IMG/VR virus record: IMGVR_UViG_3300020472_000007
Span: 1 to 35,875 of that record
Source of the DNA: a virus
Reading direction: 5' to 3' (one strand)
DNA length: 35,875 nucleotides
The first letter of the stretch is position 1, and every line of letters begins with the position of its first letter. Both the position numbers and the translations under genes were made by a program. Below the pieces are notes generated by a model. It was not told the DNA's origin, did not search any database, and saw nothing but the letters and a program-made list of their open reading frames with translations. This document shows positions 8,058-17,229 of this stretch, one piece after another.

Positions 8058-9478
8058 TAGATGGCTCCTTCGGTTTGTATTTTAGACCTAGTGCCAATAA
8101 ACTCTCTTTCAATTTCGCTAGTCTTTCCGACTTGCTGGATTGCTTTGTCATCTGAAAAAAGTTTATCTGTTTTAAGTTGCTCATATCCTGTACCTGTATC
8201 TATAGTGTCAAATTTTGATAAATCAAAAATTGCATCTTGATTACCAGATTTAGCAATATAAAGGGCTTGATCAAGATTGTCAATCCTTACTGACGCATCA
8301 AAAACATAGGTTCCATCTGCATTTCTCCAAGCACCCACATAAACCTCACCATATTCACCTTTTAAAGATTTCTCAAGAGCATAAACATTTTCTAAAATTT
8401 TTAACATATCATCATCTGTAAATGTATCTCCTAATTTTATTTCAGTTATTTTAAGTGGAGCTACCATATAACCTTTATCATATCCTAAATCTGCTGGAGC
8501 CTTACCATCAATAGTAATACTAAAACCATCTTCATTTTTTAAAGTTTTAATAGCATCCATAAGTTTAGTAGAAGAAGTTGCTTTTGTTTTAAACTCTTCA
8601 AACTCTTTAGTGAATACTTCTTTATCACTAGCTTTAACAATATTCTTGTCTATCTCTTCTATAACTTCTTTATTACCTCTTAACTTTCTTACTCCTTTAG
8701 CAAACATTTTAAATAAAGGAACCAATCCTTCTCCCACAGGGCCCAATGGAGCATCACCAATAATAGCTTTTAGTTTTGAAGAAAAAACATCATCGGCATT
8801 ATAGCTCTCTCCATATTCAACATCTGGTGTTACTATATAATTCCAAAATTCTTTTGCTATGTTATCTGCTTTAGTATTATCAACACCTAACATTTGAGAT
8901 ATAAAAGCTGCAAAGTTAGGATCCCCAGGAACTTGAGCTACTCCAACTGTTACTGCCTCTGCTGATAATGCTCTTTGAAGAAATGGCCATACTCCTTTAG
9001 CTCTAAATATTTTAGCAAACATTCCATAAGCACCAATACCAGGAATAATAAATTGACCTATGCCTTCAGCAAAACCTCCGGCCATAGTTTCTGTATCTCC
9101 AATTTTTTCATAAATATTTTCTTGGTAAAAGTTAGCAAAGTTTTCAACTGATCCTTCACTAACTATATTCATTTTTTCTAAAGTGGCTAAAGCTAAAGAT
9201 CCAACACCCTCTGTTAATTTAACACCACCTCTTAAAAAACCTTTACCGGTATCTTTAATATAATACCAAGCCTTTGAAGGGTTTTTTAATTCATAGCCAT
9301 TATCAGTTAAAACAAATTCTTTATCACTATTTCTATATTCATAAGTATTGTTCCATCTCTTATCATAAGCATCATCATCAAGACTAAAATCAACTTTTGA
9401 CTTATTCAATAAAAATTCTTTTTCATCGAAAGTTGTTATCTCTCTTATTATTTTTTCATCAACTGTACTACTTGTCAT
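8057..9478 (-). CDS. Internal virion protein, membrane-interacting type
   Basis: This 473-aa protein has an acidic N terminus and then a Gly/Ala-rich hydrophobic portion at about residues 80-260 (GVGSLALATLE, GGFAEGIGQFIIPGIGAYGMF), resembling amphipathic segments of phage ejection proteins. The C-terminal 200 residues look like a mixed alpha/beta soluble domain. It overlaps the 691-aa gene by 11 bases and touches the 986-aa gene, so the set is probably translationally coupled. No enzymatic motif was recognised. Assignment to the ejectosome is by context. Confidence 0.65.
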   Translation of the reverse strand: MTSSTVDEKIIREITTFDEKEFLLNKSKVDFSLDDDAYDKRWNNTYEYRNSDKEFVLTDNGYELKNPSKAWYYIKDTGKGFLRGGVKLTEGVGSLALATLEKMNIVSEGSVENFANFYQENIYEKIGDTETMAGGFAEGIGQFIIPGIGAYGMFAKIFRAKGVWPFLQRALSAEAVTVGVAQVPGDPNFAAFISQMLGVDNTKADNIAKEFWNYIVTPDVEYGESYNADDVFSSKLKAIIGDAPLGPVGEGLVPLFKMFAKGVRKLRGNKEVIEEIDKNIVKASDKEVFTKEFEEFKTKATSSTKLMDAIKTLKNEDGFSITIDGKAPADLGYDKGYMVAPLKITEIKLGDTFTDDDMLKILENVYALEKSLKGEYGEVYVGAWRNADGTYVFDASVRIDNLDQALYIAKSGNQDAIFDLSKFDTIDTGTGYEQLKTDKLFSDDKAIQQVGKTSEIEREFIGTRSKIQTEGAI

Positions 9479-11543
9479 AAAATCCTTTTAATACTTTTAA
9501 GTCTGAAATCATATTAGTAACATCATTTGCTGTTACACCGGCTGGTAAAGGTATTGTTTCTGTAGATGTTCCTGGTATTAATTTACTTTTATCTACTTCG
9601 TATGTACCACCTTTATTAATTAAATCTCTCATCTCTTCTAATTCAGAAATTAATAAATCAACTTTTTCTGAACTACCTAAAAAAACTTCTTGAAAATTGT
9701 TACCGGTATAATCACTATACCAACTTTCATTTGTATTCCATTCCCCTTTAAAATAACTTTTAAATTTTTTACCACTTAAATAATGCCCTTTAACAACTGA
9801 ACCAGCTACTACAGCCTCTTGATTAAGTATTTTATTTTCCATATTTAATACAGATGCTGCGTGATCTTTTTCTTGATTAACTCCTTCAACAAGTCTTATA
9901 GCTTGATTATTAATATCAGTTGCAGTTGCATTAGGATTAGCATTCATCCAATCCATTAACTCTCCAACTTTTTCTGTATATTGTTTAAAGGCTTGAGCTT
10001 GTTTTCCTTCATTATTAAATAAACCTTGATCAGCATAACCTACTTGTATTCTGATATATTCTTTAGCTTTAGTAAATCCATCTTTTTTAGAAAGATTAAG
10101 TTTGTTTAATAAATCATTTCTTGTATCTTGATTAATTAAACCTACATCATAATCATTTTTAATTTTCCATTTTGTTAAATTACCAAAATAAAGATCTTCA
10201 TATAATTGAGCCTCAACTTCTGCATCATTAAACTCTCCTGTTTTTTTATCTTCTTTTAACATACCAGCATATTCAATGTATGTTGGTTTATCTATATCTT
10301 CCATTTCAGCTACAATTTTTTCAGCAGCTAAATAATCATTAGCAATCAGAGCTTTAGTGTATTTAACTTCTAAATCTTCAATGGTTGATTTCTTATCTAT
10401 TGTAAGAGATTTTTCTTTATCTTCTTCTATCTCGATAGCTTTATCAGCCCAGGCTTTTACTTTTTCTCTAAATTCTCTTTGTTCATCTTCATCTAAACTT
10501 TCATACATAGCTTGGTACTTCGCAGATAAAGCATCTGCTTTTTTAACAGCAAGAGCATTTTTCTTATCTATTTCAGCAATAGTTTCTTGATCAGCTCCTT
10601 CTGGATAAGCCTCTTTTTTAGGAATAATTCTAAATGTTCCTTTTCTAACTTCTTCCCAGATTAAATTTTGATGAGCAACACCAGCATTATAATTATCTTC
10701 TGTATCTACATATTGTGAGAATAACCAATTCTTTTTTTGTTGTAGAACTTCTGCATCCCAATTATTTTCCCAAGTAGTTATTTGTTGAGCAGATGCACCA
10801 GCATCAATCATCTCTTGTCTTATTCTAACTTTTTCTGCTTGTAGATATTGATCTAAAGGAATTTTAACTGTTTTATCTCCAACAACAATTTCAATCTCTG
10901 TACCTAAACCAACAATATCTGATATTCTTTCAATTTGATCGTTACCATAAGAAACAGTAACAGCATTCTTTTTCTTTGTGTGATCTTTAATTAAACCATC
11001 TGAATAAGAACTATAATAAGAGTTAGCAGTAGTGGCTAGTTTTGCATTAGCTGCTATTGCTGCCTCTGCATCTAAAGGTAATAAAGCATCAGAGTATCCA
11101 TCGACAATAGCATCCAATCTTTGTTTAAACATATCTAATGACATTGGAGTACCTTTAGTTTTTAAAAGATGAGCCTCTATTTTTAAATTCATAAAATCTG
11201 ATTGAGCTTGAATAGCCATATCTCCAGCCAACATATTGATATGAGTAGCTCTAATAGCTTTTCCAAATGTAGTTGTTTTATTTCCACCTACTAAATTTTC
11301 TCTATCAGTAGGATTTGCAGTTAAGAATTGTTCTAAAGAGATAGCATTTTCAGCAGCAAACTTTTTACCCTTTTCTTCCATCTCAACATTTAAACCTTTT
11401 AAAGCAAATGTATTAATAGCATCTAATCTTTGGTTAAGACTTTGCCATCCAGATGCCTGGACTTGCCATTGTGGTGTATTAACATCTGGAACTGATACTC
11501 CTTCTACTAATCCACCTCTATATACTTTTCTTTCTTTTGCCAT
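9468..11543 (-). CDS. Internal virion protein (gp15-like position), mostly helical
   Basis: This 691-aa protein starts with an N terminus rich in Gly, Pro, Val and Gln (RGGLVEGVSVPDVNTPQWQV) that resembles T7-like internal virion protein starts. It then becomes almost wholly alpha-helical, rich in Lys, Glu and Ala, in line with the helical tube-forming gp15 of T7 (747 aa). It lies between the 170-aa gp14-like gene and the 473-aa gene, with overlap on one side and shared stop/start bases on the other. No catalytic motif is visible. Confidence 0.7.
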   Translation of the reverse strand: MAKERKVYRGGLVEGVSVPDVNTPQWQVQASGWQSLNQRLDAINTFALKGLNVEMEEKGKKFAAENAISLEQFLTANPTDRENLVGGNKTTTFGKAIRATHINMLAGDMAIQAQSDFMNLKIEAHLLKTKGTPMSLDMFKQRLDAIVDGYSDALLPLDAEAAIAANAKLATTANSYYSSYSDGLIKDHTKKKNAVTVSYGNDQIERISDIVGLGTEIEIVVGDKTVKIPLDQYLQAEKVRIRQEMIDAGASAQQITTWENNWDAEVLQQKKNWLFSQYVDTEDNYNAGVAHQNLIWEEVRKGTFRIIPKKEAYPEGADQETIAEIDKKNALAVKKADALSAKYQAMYESLDEDEQREFREKVKAWADKAIEIEEDKEKSLTIDKKSTIEDLEVKYTKALIANDYLAAEKIVAEMEDIDKPTYIEYAGMLKEDKKTGEFNDAEVEAQLYEDLYFGNLTKWKIKNDYDVGLINQDTRNDLLNKLNLSKKDGFTKAKEYIRIQVGYADQGLFNNEGKQAQAFKQYTEKVGELMDWMNANPNATATDINNQAIRLVEGVNQEKDHAASVLNMENKILNQEAVVAGSVVKGHYLSGKKFKSYFKGEWNTNESWYSDYTGNNFQEVFLGSSEKVDLLISELEEMRDLINKGGTYEVDKSKLIPGTSTETIPLPAGVTANDVTNMISDLKVLKGFYDK

Positions 11544-12055
11544 TAGTTATCATCCAATTTATTTGTGTTAGTTAAATCTTTTGTAATTGGTGTAGTTTTT
11601 TTATCAAAAACTCCGGTCATTCCCATTGATCCTATATCTGTACCTAAACCAAATATAGCATTCATAATTCCAAATTGTTTTGCGTGTTTTCCAGCAGTTT
11701 TAAGATTGGTAAATTCTACAATACCTAAATTTTGTATGAGCTCCTGGTTGATACCAGATAAACCATAATCTTCTGCACCAGATCTTAATGTTACTAATTG
11801 ATTAATCATTACAGATCCTTCGTTAGTTAGCATACCTCCAGCACCTCCTTTAGCAATAATAGCTGATAGAGTTTCGTTAGTTAATTTTAAAGCCTCAACT
11901 CCTTTTTCTTTAGCCTCAATTCTTTTTTCTTTGTATTGTAATAATGAAATATCTGCTTTAGCATCATAGTAGGCTTTGGTTGCCATACCTTGCATATATG
12001 TGCCATAGGCTTTTGCTGCACTTGATGCTACTGCTATTACTGTCCACCAACTCAT
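11543..12055 (-). CDS. Internal virion protein, gp14-like
   Basis: This 170-aa protein starts with a hydrophobic helix (WWTVIAVASSAAKAYGTYMQG). It continues with a charged helix containing ALxLTNETLSAIIAKGGAGG and an NEGSVMINQLVTLRSGAEDYG stretch. Size, helical nature and a position just downstream of tail tube B match T7 gp14 (196 aa), which forms the outer-membrane part of the ejection channel. Start and stop overlap both neighbours by a few bases. The assignment rests on composition and synteny. Confidence 0.7.
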   Translation of the reverse strand: MSWWTVIAVASSAAKAYGTYMQGMATKAYYDAKADISLLQYKEKRIEAKEKGVEALKLTNETLSAIIAKGGAGGMLTNEGSVMINQLVTLRSGAEDYGLSGINQELIQNLGIVEFTNLKTAGKHAKQFGIMNAIFGLGTDIGSMGMTGVFDKKTTPITKDLTNTNKLDDN

Positions 12056-14022
12056 TGTCCTACACTCACCTTATATTCTAATCCCAATAATGTAAAAAAT
12101 AATGGAGCAGATTGGGAAACTGTTATCTGGCCCATTCGATCAAATCCTAACATAGGTTTTCTTCTCCTCTTTCCTGTAAAAAAAGTTGCAGCAGTAAATG
12201 GCATATCACTACCATTGATTGTCATATTTTGCGATAAATATAATTGAGCTGTTGTTTCTACTATTCTTTTCTTTTGAGCTACAACATTACCACTTGGTAA
12301 TTTTAATTCGACAGGCATTGTCTTAATGATTGGAGTATAATCTAATCCTATTTCCATAAAAACACTTGCTGTGCTATCAGTTGTAATTGCTCCAGAAGAA
12401 ACTGTCTTATCATTTTGCATTGCATCATCAGCAGCAATTTTAACTGTCTTACCTTCTAAATGTCCAAGCCCAGATACAGATGTTGATCCAGGAAGATTAC
12501 CGGCTGTTGAAGTATATTGAACAGCAGCATCTGTAGTGTAATCATCATTAAAACATTCTATATAATATTTTGTTGCACTATTAACTGTTCTTTTAACTAC
12601 AAAATAAATTACATCAACATCAACAGCTACATTCATAAAGGATCCATCGGTTGTGCAAAGTGAAGGAGCTATTACATTTTGTCCTTTTAAAATAGAATAA
12701 GTAGCAAGAGATCCATCGTATGAATTAACTATTAATAATAAATCACCATCATCAGTTGATGTAGCTTTTCTTAAAGCCATATCACTAGGAGTAACAAGTA
12801 GGTGAGAGCTCAATAGAGAAATATTGTTAGAAATGTACGAGAGCTCTACATCACTAAATAAAAATTCTCTCAATGATTTTCCGGATCTTTGGATAAAAAG
12901 AGTACCACTCTCTGCTCCCACCGGCTTGATACCTTCTTTAGATCCTCTTCGAGTTGCAGTTTGTACTACAACATTGGATGGTGTGATTGGATCTAAATCA
13001 GATTGGGGTAAGAAAAATTCACCACCTTTGGTGAACACTTGTAAATCTCTACCAGAAAACATACCGGTAATTGCATTAACACTATCTGTTGCTAGTGTTA
13101 CTTCTATACTATCATCATCTAATCCTTCTCCAGGATTAAAATCAAAATAATCTCCAACACGAGAACCCCATAAAGTATTTGGTCTTGATTTAGAACCACC
13201 AAACCATAATCTTCCTTCGTGGAAAGTTACAGATCTTGGATAACCATAAGTACCACTCCAGGTATCTACATAATCTACTTCTAAAAACCAAGAACCAGAT
13301 GCGATTGCACCTGTATTAAAAAAAGGAATTTCAACTATTGCCTCAACTTCTGTTCCAGAAGTATATCCTGTAATTCTTGCTCTACCAATTCCATCATTAG
13401 CCTCAACATAATCTCCTACATTACCAGAAGAAAAAACAGATCCACCAGCAGTTAATGTAATATTACCATCAACAGCACTTGGAGTTAATGTTTGACCTGG
13501 ATTTGAAGTTGATAAACTAAAAGCATACTTTGGTATAAAGTCATAAGTAATATTAGAAATTGTCCAAGATGTATGATTAGCTCCTCTTACTATTTTTTTA
13601 GGAGCCATATCTTCTTGAACTACAATTAAAGTATCAGCAGATTGTGTATAATCCATTGTTGGAATATTTGCTGTAGCAATCGTTGTAGTTAAATAATTAT
13701 TACCTGTTCCATTAATATTTGTTTGAAGAACTTTATCTTTATAAATATACATTCTGTTATTTGTAAATAACAGCATATAACTTTGTGTTGTTGAATATTC
13801 AAAAGGAACTAATCGACATCCATTTTGAGGAGTAGCAGCAGAGGGTATCTCTCCAACATACTGTAATCCTGGCCTACGAGTTACTCCACCTTGAGGCTGG
13901 ATTAAAACATTTCTAGCTTGAGCTAATGAATTATAATATTGTTCAATGTCAATACGAGAGTGAAGTAATGGATCAACTTCTCCTGTTGTGAAATTGGATT
14001 GTATTCCTACTACTCTGCTCAT
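12052..14022 (-). CDS. Tail tubular protein B (tail nozzle)
   Basis: The first 60 residues of this 656-aa protein carry the family hallmark: an FTTGEVDPLLHSRIDIEQYY segment, then QGGVTRRPGLQYV. The body is beta-rich with repeated aromatic motifs (GRLWFGGSKSRPNTLWGSRVGDYFDF), as in podovirus nozzle proteins that hold and release DNA below the adaptor. T7 gp12 is 794 aa, so this is a somewhat short member. It follows tail tube A with a one-base overlap and precedes the internal virion genes, which is the T7 order. Confidence 0.9.
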   Translation of the reverse strand: MSRVVGIQSNFTTGEVDPLLHSRIDIEQYYNSLAQARNVLIQPQGGVTRRPGLQYVGEIPSAATPQNGCRLVPFEYSTTQSYMLLFTNNRMYIYKDKVLQTNINGTGNNYLTTTIATANIPTMDYTQSADTLIVVQEDMAPKKIVRGANHTSWTISNITYDFIPKYAFSLSTSNPGQTLTPSAVDGNITLTAGGSVFSSGNVGDYVEANDGIGRARITGYTSGTEVEAIVEIPFFNTGAIASGSWFLEVDYVDTWSGTYGYPRSVTFHEGRLWFGGSKSRPNTLWGSRVGDYFDFNPGEGLDDDSIEVTLATDSVNAITGMFSGRDLQVFTKGGEFFLPQSDLDPITPSNVVVQTATRRGSKEGIKPVGAESGTLFIQRSGKSLREFLFSDVELSYISNNISLLSSHLLVTPSDMALRKATSTDDGDLLLIVNSYDGSLATYSILKGQNVIAPSLCTTDGSFMNVAVDVDVIYFVVKRTVNSATKYYIECFNDDYTTDAAVQYTSTAGNLPGSTSVSGLGHLEGKTVKIAADDAMQNDKTVSSGAITTDSTASVFMEIGLDYTPIIKTMPVELKLPSGNVVAQKKRIVETTAQLYLSQNMTINGSDMPFTAATFFTGKRRRKPMLGFDRMGQITVSQSAPLFFTLLGLEYKVSVGQ

Positions 14023-14654
14023 TATCTAACATCTGTTAATGGAAATTCTAAAATTTGATATGGAGGCTTACCTCTTGCATCTGCACTACAAGCCTGTCTA
14101 AAATATCCACCCCTTCCATTTTCAGTAACAGGGCCTATTGCTATATTCTTCCAATAATCTGCTTTGCTTATTTGATCTGTTACCGGTTCGGCTAAATGCC
14201 AAGCCATCATATAAACAAGTAGCTGTACGAAATAAGAAGGCATTAATCCCTCTGTTACTGCACTTGTTATATAATCAATATAAATTTTTGTTTCATTTGT
14301 AAATATAGCTGGGCCAGAAGAAGTATAGAAAATTTCATAAGTATTAATTGGTGTAGCATATGTACTATCTGTATTATAAACCTGGAATGGTTGTCCAGCT
14401 ACAGCAGTAGAAGGTAAATCAAATCTATTATCCCATTCTCCTATAGGATCTGTAGAAGATTTAGTTAATTGTAATTTTGTAAATGCAAAACTCCATTGAT
14501 ACATTGATAGAGTTTGTCTTTTAACTGTTTCGTAAATGTTATTACATACAGCAGCAGCATCATTAGTTGTATCACTAAAAGATGAAATCGTATCAGCTCC
14601 TAATAAATTCAGAGCTTGATTACATACTGTTACATTTGTGTCGCCACTTGCCAT
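14022..14654 (-). CDS. Tail tubular protein A (adaptor)
   Basis: This 210-aa protein has the classic gp11-type start (VTVCNQALNLLGADTISSF), an ETVKRQTLSMYQWSFAF helix containing the typical Arg and Trp, and a later YVQLLVYMMAWHLAEPVT helix. The T7 homologue is 196 aa. The adaptor joins the portal to the nozzle. Its start codon lies just after a strong hairpin in the mRNA, which may set expression apart from the decoration and capsid genes upstream. Confidence 0.9.
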   Translation of the reverse strand: MASGDTNVTVCNQALNLLGADTISSFSDTTNDAAAVCNNIYETVKRQTLSMYQWSFAFTKLQLTKSSTDPIGEWDNRFDLPSTAVAGQPFQVYNTDSTYATPINTYEIFYTSSGPAIFTNETKIYIDYITSAVTEGLMPSYFVQLLVYMMAWHLAEPVTDQISKADYWKNIAIGPVTENGRGGYFRQACSADARGKPPYQILEFPLTDVR

Positions 14655-14679
14655 ATTTTCAATTCATATTCCTTTTTAA

Positions 14680-14706
14680 GGATAGGCCCTTTTATTGGGC
14701 CTACCC
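14680..14706 (-). terminator. Strong hairpin between decoration protein and tail tube A
   Basis: Arms 14680-14689 and 14697-14706 form a ten-pair stem with one G-T wobble and a seven-base loop. On the minus (transcribed) strand the stem is followed by TTAAAAAGG rather than a U tract. It may therefore be a partial terminator or an mRNA end-protecting/processing hairpin that raises capsid over tail transcripts. Position is directly downstream of the capsid and decoration genes. Confidence 0.6.
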
Positions 14707-14719
14707 CTTCTTATTACTA

Positions 14720-14995
14720 TTAGTCTGCGTCTGCAACTGTAATTGCTGTACCATCTGATACATCAACAACACCAGATGCGTTTGATAAAACTATTACCAA
14801 ACTAGCAGTAGGTGTGTTGCTGTCATAGATATACATCAAGTCGCCAACTTTAAGTAAATCACTAGCTGAATTAAAATATCCAGAAGTATTTACTGTAGCG
14901 ATTGCGTCAGCAGATTTGTAAGCCCACATTTGTGGTGCGTTACCAGCTTTAGATTGACCACCTATAGGTGTCAATCCAGATGATGCGTATGCCAT
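14720..14995 (-). CDS. Putative head decoration / minor capsid protein
   Basis: This 91-aa protein is read just after the capsid gene. It contains GNAPQMWAYKSADAIATVNTSG followed by a beta-rich DLLKVGDLMYIYDSN and an ASGVVDVSD end, a pattern typical of small phage head-fibre or decoration proteins placed next to capsid genes. It has no membrane or DNA-binding motif. An AGGGGG-type ribosome site lies upstream. Confidence 0.65.
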   Translation of the reverse strand: MAYASSGLTPIGGQSKAGNAPQMWAYKSADAIATVNTSGYFNSASDLLKVGDLMYIYDSNTPTASLVIVLSNASGVVDVSDGTAITVADAD

Positions 14996-15014
14996 ATAAA
15001 TATCCCCCTATAAA

Positions 15015-15866
15015 TTATTCACGACAAGTTATTTTAGTTATACCTTCGTCATCGATTGCTACTGATCCAGCAGAGAACATACTGTTCACCAAGAAAGAAG
15101 TTTTCTCTGGAACATAATTGATCTCTGTTTTTTGGCCCATATTTTCGGCCATACCAATAGCAGATCTGTGGAAAGCATAAACATTTCTGTCGCTTGAACC
15201 ATCAATAGATAATCCACCTTCATCTCTATCACCAATAGTTATGAATTTGAAACCAAGGAAAGTATTAATATCCCCAGAAACAAGTCCTTTAATTGCAGCA
15301 TAGTCGCCACTTATTGCTCTTTCGTCAGCTAATAAACCAGCTAATGAATTTGCGTGGATCAAGATATGTCTGTCATCTAGTGGAACATTTTTAGCATCCA
15401 TTGCTTTTTTAGCAGCAATTAGCTTTCCAACATTCAAGTTTGATGCAGCAGCAGATCCAGAAGTAACTATTGTATTTGCAACTGTGTTTGGTGAAGAGGC
15501 TCCAGCAAGAGCATCTATGATAAGTTGGTCTAATCTTCGGCCAATAGCTTTCGATACTACTTGTACTAATTCCGATCTTTCATCAAAATTAACTTTAGCT
15601 TGATGAAATATGTCAGAATACTCTGCTGCATTGTAATCAGACATTGTAGCTGTAACTTGTGAGTAAGTTACATTCAATGGTGTTACATCAGTTTGAGGTA
15701 TTCTAGCAGTAGCAGATCCTTTACCTAGTTTTGGAAATTTATAAGTATTTCCAGATACACCAGATCTTAATCTAACAGAACCTCTCAAGACACTTTCTGC
15801 TTGAAAAGCCTGTTTAACTTCTGCATCGAAAAGAGTTACAAAAGCATTTGTTATCGATTGTGCCAT
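15015..15866 (-). CDS. Major capsid protein
   Basis: This 283-aa protein lies between scaffold and decoration/tail genes. The N-terminal stretch FDAEVKQAFQAESVLRGSVRLRSG is followed by FPKLGKGSATAR and YSDIFHQAKVNFDERSELV, consistent with the N-arm, E-loop and spine helix of an HK97-fold capsid of podoviruses. A late SFLVNSMFSAGSVAIDDEGITKI segment resembles the end of such proteins. T7 gp10A is 344 aa, so it is short but within range. The ATG has a strong GAGGAG site. The long untranslated leader and hairpins upstream suggest separate, high-level expression. Confidence 0.88.
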   Translation of the reverse strand: MAQSITNAFVTLFDAEVKQAFQAESVLRGSVRLRSGVSGNTYKFPKLGKGSATARIPQTDVTPLNVTYSQVTATMSDYNAAEYSDIFHQAKVNFDERSELVQVVSKAIGRRLDQLIIDALAGASSPNTVANTIVTSGSAAASNLNVGKLIAAKKAMDAKNVPLDDRHILIHANSLAGLLADERAISGDYAAIKGLVSGDINTFLGFKFITIGDRDEGGLSIDGSSDRNVYAFHRSAIGMAENMGQKTEINYVPEKTSFLVNSMFSAGSVAIDDEGITKITCRE

Positions 15867-16029
15867 CGTTTTCTCCTCTAATTAAACATTATTAATAAAA
15901 CATCAGTTGTCTGGAAAAGCCAGGCTGAAAAATGGTGTCTTTACCCACCAGCCAGAAGGCCAAAAGAAAATTCGGTTATCTTCAATTATGATTGATATTA
16001 AATTTTAAAGCAAATGTAAAGGGGTAAAA
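15867..16029 (-). promoter_or_regulatory. Structured leader and possible promoter upstream of the capsid gene
   Basis: This 163-base gap has no gene. On the minus strand a candidate promoter is TTTACA (16015-16020), a 17-base spacer and TATCAA (15992-15997), a moderate match to sigma70. Downstream the leader contains GC-richer inverted segments between about 15910 and 15960 (GGCTG pairing with CAGCC; GGTG pairing with CACC). This could be a capsid promoter plus an mRNA-stabilising leader. It is a prediction only. Confidence 0.4.
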
Positions 16030-16143
16030 TTAAAAATTATTCATTAATTCAATAAATTCAATTAAAGCTACAATACCTAATTCTATTGCAAGAATAGTAT
16101 GATAAATGTGCCAGACTACCCCTCTACTATATTTCTTTTTCAT
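16030..16143 (-). CDS. Small membrane protein, 37 aa
   Basis: This short ORF overlaps the scaffold stop in a TAATG arrangement and has a GGGG-type ribosome site seven bases upstream. The peptide begins with a basic MKKKYSRG and then one hydrophobic helix (HTILAIELGIVALIEFIEL), so it should be inserted in the inner membrane. No family was recognised. The well-placed ribosome site, translational coupling and coding pattern argue that it is real. Confidence 0.55.
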   Translation of the reverse strand: MKKKYSRGVVWHIYHTILAIELGIVALIEFIELMNNF

Positions 16144-16961
16144 TAAATTTCCCCTGTACTTGTAGCAGTACCAGGAAATGCTTTAGCAAAATGTTCTTCT
16201 ACTTTTCTTCTAAATGATGCGTCTGTTTTATATTTAGGATCTTTAATCATTTCATAAAGCTCATCTTTACTTGGCATTCCATCAGCATTAATAGGAGCTG
16301 TTGGTATGGTATTCTCTCCATAATACTTACGAACTTTATTTATAGCATTAATACCATCAGCAGTAGCAGCAAAGATTTTAAACTCTTCAAAATCATTTTC
16401 ACCCCATACTCCTTTAGATACTAATCCTTTACCCCAAGTTGTTATCCCTTGAATAATTTGATCAGCATTGGGCCCAAGAGCTTTTCTTTCTTGTTCTATA
16501 TTAATACTCTCTGCATCTTTTTGTTTAGAAGTTATCTCTCTAAATTGATTAACTAATTTATCAAAACCAGCTTGAGTAGGTTTATTTTCTTTAGCCCATT
16601 CCATAAACATATCGGCTATTTGATCACCTTCCTCAACTCCTTCTAATGCAGTTATATCATATTCTTTAGGAGCTTTATGCTTACCCATTGAAAATGCTTT
16701 CTGCAATTCTTTATAAGAAGTATTTAAGTCCTCTGTTTTAACACCTGTTTTAGGATCCCAAAATTTATCTTCTAGGTATTCTGGTTTAACGAGTTTAACC
16801 TCTTCTTTCTTTTCTTCAGAAGAAACATTCGTTTGTTCCTCAATCTTATGAGGTATATCTTCTGGTTCTTTTTCCTTCTCTTCAGTTGGTTTGACATCAG
16901 CCAATAAACCCTCTGGTTTTTCTTCTACTTTTTCTTCGACTTTATTTTCTTCTTCAGCCAT
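16143..16961 (-). CDS. Capsid assembly scaffolding protein
   Basis: This 272-aa protein is very acidic and highly charged in residues 1-60 (runs of Glu and Lys), with a helical middle and a basic helix at the C terminus (DASFRRKVEEHFAKAF) suited to contact the capsid. It sits immediately upstream of the capsid gene in the usual portal-scaffold-capsid order. T7 gp9 is 307 aa and shows the same acidic N terminus and capsid-binding C-terminal helices. Its start overlaps the 91-aa gene by eight bases. Confidence 0.85.
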   Translation of the reverse strand: MAEEENKVEEKVEEKPEGLLADVKPTEEKEKEPEDIPHKIEEQTNVSSEEKKEEVKLVKPEYLEDKFWDPKTGVKTEDLNTSYKELQKAFSMGKHKAPKEYDITALEGVEEGDQIADMFMEWAKENKPTQAGFDKLVNQFREITSKQKDAESINIEQERKALGPNADQIIQGITTWGKGLVSKGVWGENDFEEFKIFAATADGINAINKVRKYYGENTIPTAPINADGMPSKDELYEMIKDPKYKTDASFRRKVEEHFAKAFPGTATSTGEI

Positions 16962-17229
16962 TGTTCTTCGCCCTCTCTATGCGTGTTTGAATATCTCTGA
17001 TCACAGAATTTTGGCCCTCTCTTGCGTATCCAAAAGAAGGTTCACTTCCAGGTATCCAAGTTGGTTGTTTGATTGTTTTAGATATTAAATATTCCAAAAC
17101 CTTTTTACCATCTTTGGTATTAAAGGTTCTTGCAATAGATACATCTATTTCCCTTTGGTTATCTTTAGGTTTGTTACCTAAAACTTCTAATCCTTCCCAT
17201 CCAGGAAGGTTAATATCTCCTTCAGCCAT
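16954..17229 (-). CDS. Bbp19-like small phage protein
   Basis: This 91-aa protein contains ARTFNTKDGKKVLEYLIS, FGYAREGQNSV and IRDIQTRIERAK, the conserved layout of the small Bbp19-type phage family usually found next to portal and scaffold genes. The likely role is in head morphogenesis, but the family function is not established. It is coupled to both the portal stop and the scaffold start. Confidence 0.65.
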   Translation of the reverse strand: MAEGDINLPGWEGLEVLGNKPKDNQREIDVSIARTFNTKDGKKVLEYLISKTIKQPTWIPGSEPSFGYAREGQNSVIRDIQTRIERAKNNG

